64,000 nucleotides of DNA from RCIO01 sp964629765 (GTDB lineage Bacteria; Pseudomonadota; Alphaproteobacteria; Rhizobiales; Rhizobiaceae), in assembly GCA_964629765.1 (NCBI GenBank), contig CAZVTK010000002.1, positions 1 through 64,000 on the forward strand, written 5' to 3'. Numbering within the stretch: the first letter of the stretch is position 1; each line of letters starts with the position of its first letter. A model generated the notes under the pieces. That model saw only the letters and a list, made by a program, of their open reading frames with translations, was not told the origin of the DNA and searched no databases. Below are positions 61,829-64,000 of this stretch, piece by piece. The position numbers and the translations under genes are program-made.

Positions 61829-61840
61829 GAATACTGATAG
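61829..61840. promoter_or_regulatory. MarR-regulon motif upstream of the gentisate unit
   Basis: GAATACTGATAG shares the ATRCTGATAG core with the marR-upstream site (GTATGCTGATAG). A second ATACGTTCAT element follows at about 61847. It lies 22 bases from the GTG start of the SDR that heads the unit. Confidence 0.5.
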
Positions 61841-61886
61841 TCTCTATACGTTCATATTTCCTGTCGCGCGCCTTCCGGCCGCCGGG

Positions 61887-62720
61887 TCAGCGCGTCTGCC
61901 ACGGCAGCAGCCGGGCCTCCAGCTCCTGGATGAGGAAGGTGATGATGACGCCGAGCGCCGAGATGGTGACCAGGGCGACATACATCGTATCGATCGCGAA
62001 GGTCGACCACGCGTTCCACAGCAGGTAGCCGAGCCCGCTGCTGGCGCCGAGCATCTCGGCGACCGCGATGAGCACCAGCGCCATGCCCGCGGCCAGGCGC
62101 ACCCCGGCGAAGATGAAGGGGATCGCGCCGGGCAGGGCGATCGTGCGGAAGACCTGGTAGCGGTTGGCGCCGAAATTCTTGCCGACGTCGTAGTAGATGC
62201 CCGGGATTTGCAGCACGCCGGCGGCGGTGTTGATGAGGATCGGGAAGAACACGCCGACCGCGACCATCGCGTATTTCGACGATTCGCCGAGGCCGAACAG
62301 GATGAGGAAAAGCGGGAACAGCGCGGTCTTGGGGATGGCGTAGAGCGCGGCGCTGATAGGCTCCACCACCACCCGCACCCAGCGGGACAGTCCCATCGCT
62401 ATGCCGAGCGCGATGGCCGGCACCGCCCCGAACAGGAATCCGATGGCGACCCGCTGGAGGCTGACGAGCATATGCACGATGAGCTCGCCCGACTTCACCA
62501 TCGCGAAGAGCCCGCCGAGGATCGTCGAGGGCAGCGGGAAGAAGCGGATGTCTATCAGCGAGAGGCGGCCGAGGATTTCCCACAGGACGAGCAGCAGCAT
62601 CGGCGTGACGAATACGAGGATGCGCTCCCGGCGCCGCTGCCGGGCCTTGCGTCCGATCAGCGCCTCGCGGCGCTTCTGCGCCCTCGCGGCTGCGTAGGAG
62701 ACGTCGACATCGGTGGTCAT
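61887..62720 (-). CDS. ABC transporter permease (SsuC/TauC type)
   Basis: A 277-residue inner-membrane permease with six helices. The EAA loop AKNFGANRYQVFRTIALPGAIPFIFAGVRLAAGMAL-type segment (VGKNFGANRYQVFRTIALPG) and the N-terminal VFVTPMLLLVLWEILGRL are standard for the nitrate/sulfonate/taurine/aromatic-acid branch. It pairs with the ATPase encoded 24 bases upstream. A substrate-binding protein is not seen in the window and should lie beyond 64000 or elsewhere. Confidence 0.92.
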   Translation of the reverse strand: MTTDVDVSYAAARAQKRREALIGRKARQRRRERILVFVTPMLLLVLWEILGRLSLIDIRFFPLPSTILGGLFAMVKSGELIVHMLVSLQRVAIGFLFGAVPAIALGIAMGLSRWVRVVVEPISAALYAIPKTALFPLFLILFGLGESSKYAMVAVGVFFPILINTAAGVLQIPGIYYDVGKNFGANRYQVFRTIALPGAIPFIFAGVRLAAGMALVLIAVAEMLGASSGLGYLLWNAWSTFAIDTMYVALVTISALGVIITFLIQELEARLLPWQTR

Positions 62721-62744
62721 GCCTGCAATTCCCCGTTCGGATGC

Positions 62745-63503
62745 CTATTCGATGCCGGTGACTTCGCTGCGCAGAGATTCCCAGATCTGGTAGACGACGC
62801 GCCCGTATTCGGGGTCCTTGCGCAGCTCCAGCACGTCGCGCGGCCGGGCGAACGGCACCTCGATGACAGACTTGATGCGGGCGGGCCGCGCCGTCATCAC
62901 GATCACCGTGTCGCTGAGCGTCACCGCCTCGTCGACGCTGTGGGTGACGAAGACGACCGTCTTGCGGGACTCGTCCCACACCTTCAGCAGCTCGTGCTGG
63001 AGAATGGTGCGGTTCTGCTCGTCGAGGGCCGAGAACGGCTCGTCCATGAGGAAGACGTCGGGGTCGTTGGCGAAGGCGCGGGCGATCGACACGCGCTGCT
63101 TCATCCCGCCCGACAGCTCGTGCGGGTACGCCTTGGCGAACTTCGACAGGCCCGTCTTCTCCAGATAGCGGCCGACGCGCTCGGTGAGCACCCCGTCGGG
63201 CACGCCGCGGATCTTCAGGCCGTAGGCCGCATTGTCCCACACCGTCATCCAGGGGAAGACGGAATCGCCCTGGAACACCATGGAGTTGGAATAGGGCGTT
63301 GCGGGCGTGCCCATACGCACCTCGCCCTCCGACGCGTCCTCCAGCCCGGCGAGGATGCGCAGGAAGGTGGTCTTGCCGCACCCGCTTGGGCCGACGATGG
63401 ACACGAACTTGCCCTCGGGCACGTCGAGCGAGACGTTGTCCACCGCACTGATCAGCCCGGTGTTGCCGGCGAATTCCTTCGTGAGGCCGCTTACCTTGAT
63501 CAC
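62745..63503 (-). CDS. ABC transporter ATPase (SsuB/TauB type)
   Basis: A 252-residue ABC ATPase: Walker A GPSGCGKTT, Q-loop VFQGDSVFPWMTV, signature LSGGMKQR, Walker B VFLMDEPFSALD, and switch His in VFVTHSVDEA. It energises the permease downstream. The start is GTG 63503, preceded by GGGGAGG and overlapping the stop of the upstream reductase gene (GTGA), so reductase, ATPase and permease form one unit. Uptake of an aromatic or sulfonated acid for the neighbouring pathways is possible. Confidence 0.92.
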   Translation of the reverse strand: MIKVSGLTKEFAGNTGLISAVDNVSLDVPEGKFVSIVGPSGCGKTTFLRILAGLEDASEGEVRMGTPATPYSNSMVFQGDSVFPWMTVWDNAAYGLKIRGVPDGVLTERVGRYLEKTGLSKFAKAYPHELSGGMKQRVSIARAFANDPDVFLMDEPFSALDEQNRTILQHELLKVWDESRKTVVFVTHSVDEAVTLSDTVIVMTARPARIKSVIEVPFARPRDVLELRKDPEYGRVVYQIWESLRSEVTGIE

Positions 63504-64000
63504 TGCATCCTCCCCGCGGCCTCGTCCGCGCCGCCGGCCTGCCCGATCAAGCTTTTCAGATCGACGTCCGTCGCCGCAAGCAGCCCGGCCGGCACGCTCG
63601 ACCGCTGGCCGAGCATGCGCCGGCCCAGCATGTAGGTGCGCGGGTCGTTCACCGATTCCACGGCGGTCACCCGGTCGCCGCGCGTGCGGAACACGGAGAA
63701 GCTGCCGCCGGCGGCGTCGCCGCGCACGACGATGCCGTCGTCCCCGCCCGGCACGCCGGCGATCTGGAGCCTCAGTCCGAGTTGCTCGCTCCAGAACAGC
63801 GGCACCTGCTCGTAACTGCCGCCGCTCCCCATGATCCGGTCGGCGACGTAGCGGCCCTGGTCGACGGCGTTCTGGACGGACTCGATCCGCCACCGCGCGC
63901 CGCCGCCGTCCGGAAAGCTGGCGCAGTCGCCGATCGCCCAGATCGCAGGGTCCGGCGTCCGCAGGCGCTCGTCGACGAGGATGCCGTTCGCCACGGGCAA
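63500..64000 (-). CDS. FAD-dependent ferredoxin/rubredoxin-type reductase, partial
   Basis: The C-terminal 166 residues of a pyridine-nucleotide-disulfide oxidoreductase; the N-terminus lies beyond the window edge. Seen: ILVDERLRTPDPAIWAIGDCASFP (FAD motif) and the reductase_C domain PLFWSEQLGLRLQIAGVPGGDD, ending with ESVNDPRTYMLGRRML. This pattern is typical of NADH:ferredoxin reductases that feed Rieske dioxygenases or P450s. It overlaps the GTG start of the ABC ATPase. An oxygenase component is expected to its left on the minus strand. Confidence 0.88.
   Translation of the reverse strand: MPVANGILVDERLRTPDPAIWAIGDCASFPDGGGARWRIESVQNAVDQGRYVADRIMGSGGSYEQVPLFWSEQLGLRLQIAGVPGGDDGIVVRGDAAGGSFSVFRTRGDRVTAVESVNDPRTYMLGRRMLGQRSSVPAGLLAATDVDLKSLIGQAGGADEAAGRMQ

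Overview
The window is GC-rich DNA from an alphaproteobacterium, most likely Hyphomicrobiales (Mesorhizobium/Aminobacter-like). The evidence is the gene order aroK-aroB-CorC, the run of Trm112, LON-domain protein, CGPC thioredoxin-TPR and YbaK/ProX proteins, strong C/G third-position bias, and dense tandem ATGA/GTGA overlaps. This is inferred from gene content and order, not from a phylogeny.

Layout. 1-2110: a broken small secreted-protein gene and leuC. Proline codon choice flips inside leuC (CCC before about 1,300, CCG after), so the left end may be a recombinant segment or an assembly join. 2214-16903: housekeeping and envelope genes (diguanylate cyclase, CorC-like CBS protein, aroB, aroK, 3-hydroxybutyrate dehydrogenase, a TetR-controlled RND pump, MFS transporter, quality-control proteins). 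17197-20729: amidohydrolase, tRNA-Gly(GCC), a small membrane protein and a frameshifted ADP-ribosylglycohydrolase. 21062-31904: an IclR-linked catabolic block with a TRAP transporter, SDRs, SnoaL-like protein, aldo/keto reductase, a proline-racemase relative lacking its catalytic residues, a deleted aldehyde-dehydrogenase remnant and a polysaccharide-deacetylase-like enzyme. Five similar operator-like sites tie this block together.

32406-48669: a MarR gene divergent from a 15.5-kb co-directional operon. The operon holds HyuB and HyuA, a complete Opp/Dpp-type ABC importer with a fused two-NBD ATPase, a small unknown protein, a thiolase-like protein without the nucleophilic cysteine, a DUF35 zinc-ribbon/OB protein fused to a degenerate SDR, a metal-dependent cyclase/hydrolase, an acyl-CoA ligase and an SDR. 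It is the best candidate here for an undescribed pathway: import, ATP-dependent amide opening or ketone carboxylation, CoA activation, then C-C cleavage by a thiolase/DUF35-type aldolase.

48693-61807: a second MarR gene and three minus-strand transcription units. One is a CoA-ester module: enoyl-CoA hydratase, CoA-transferase, hot-dog pair, DapA-like protein and dienoyl-CoA reductase, interrupted by a 277-bp MITE-like element. The others form a complete gentisate pathway: 3-hydroxybenzoate 6-hydroxylase, gentisate dioxygenase, maleylpyruvate isomerase and fumarylpyruvate hydrolase, plus a ketosteroid-dehydrogenase-like flavoprotein. A shared ATRCTGAT-type motif lies upstream of the marR gene and all three units. 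61887-64000: a SsuBC/TauBC-type ABC importer and the C-terminal part of an FAD reductase cut by the window edge.

Together the right two-thirds reads as a catabolic region in which imported substrates are CoA-activated and degraded, with at least one branch ending at fumarate and pyruvate through gentisate.
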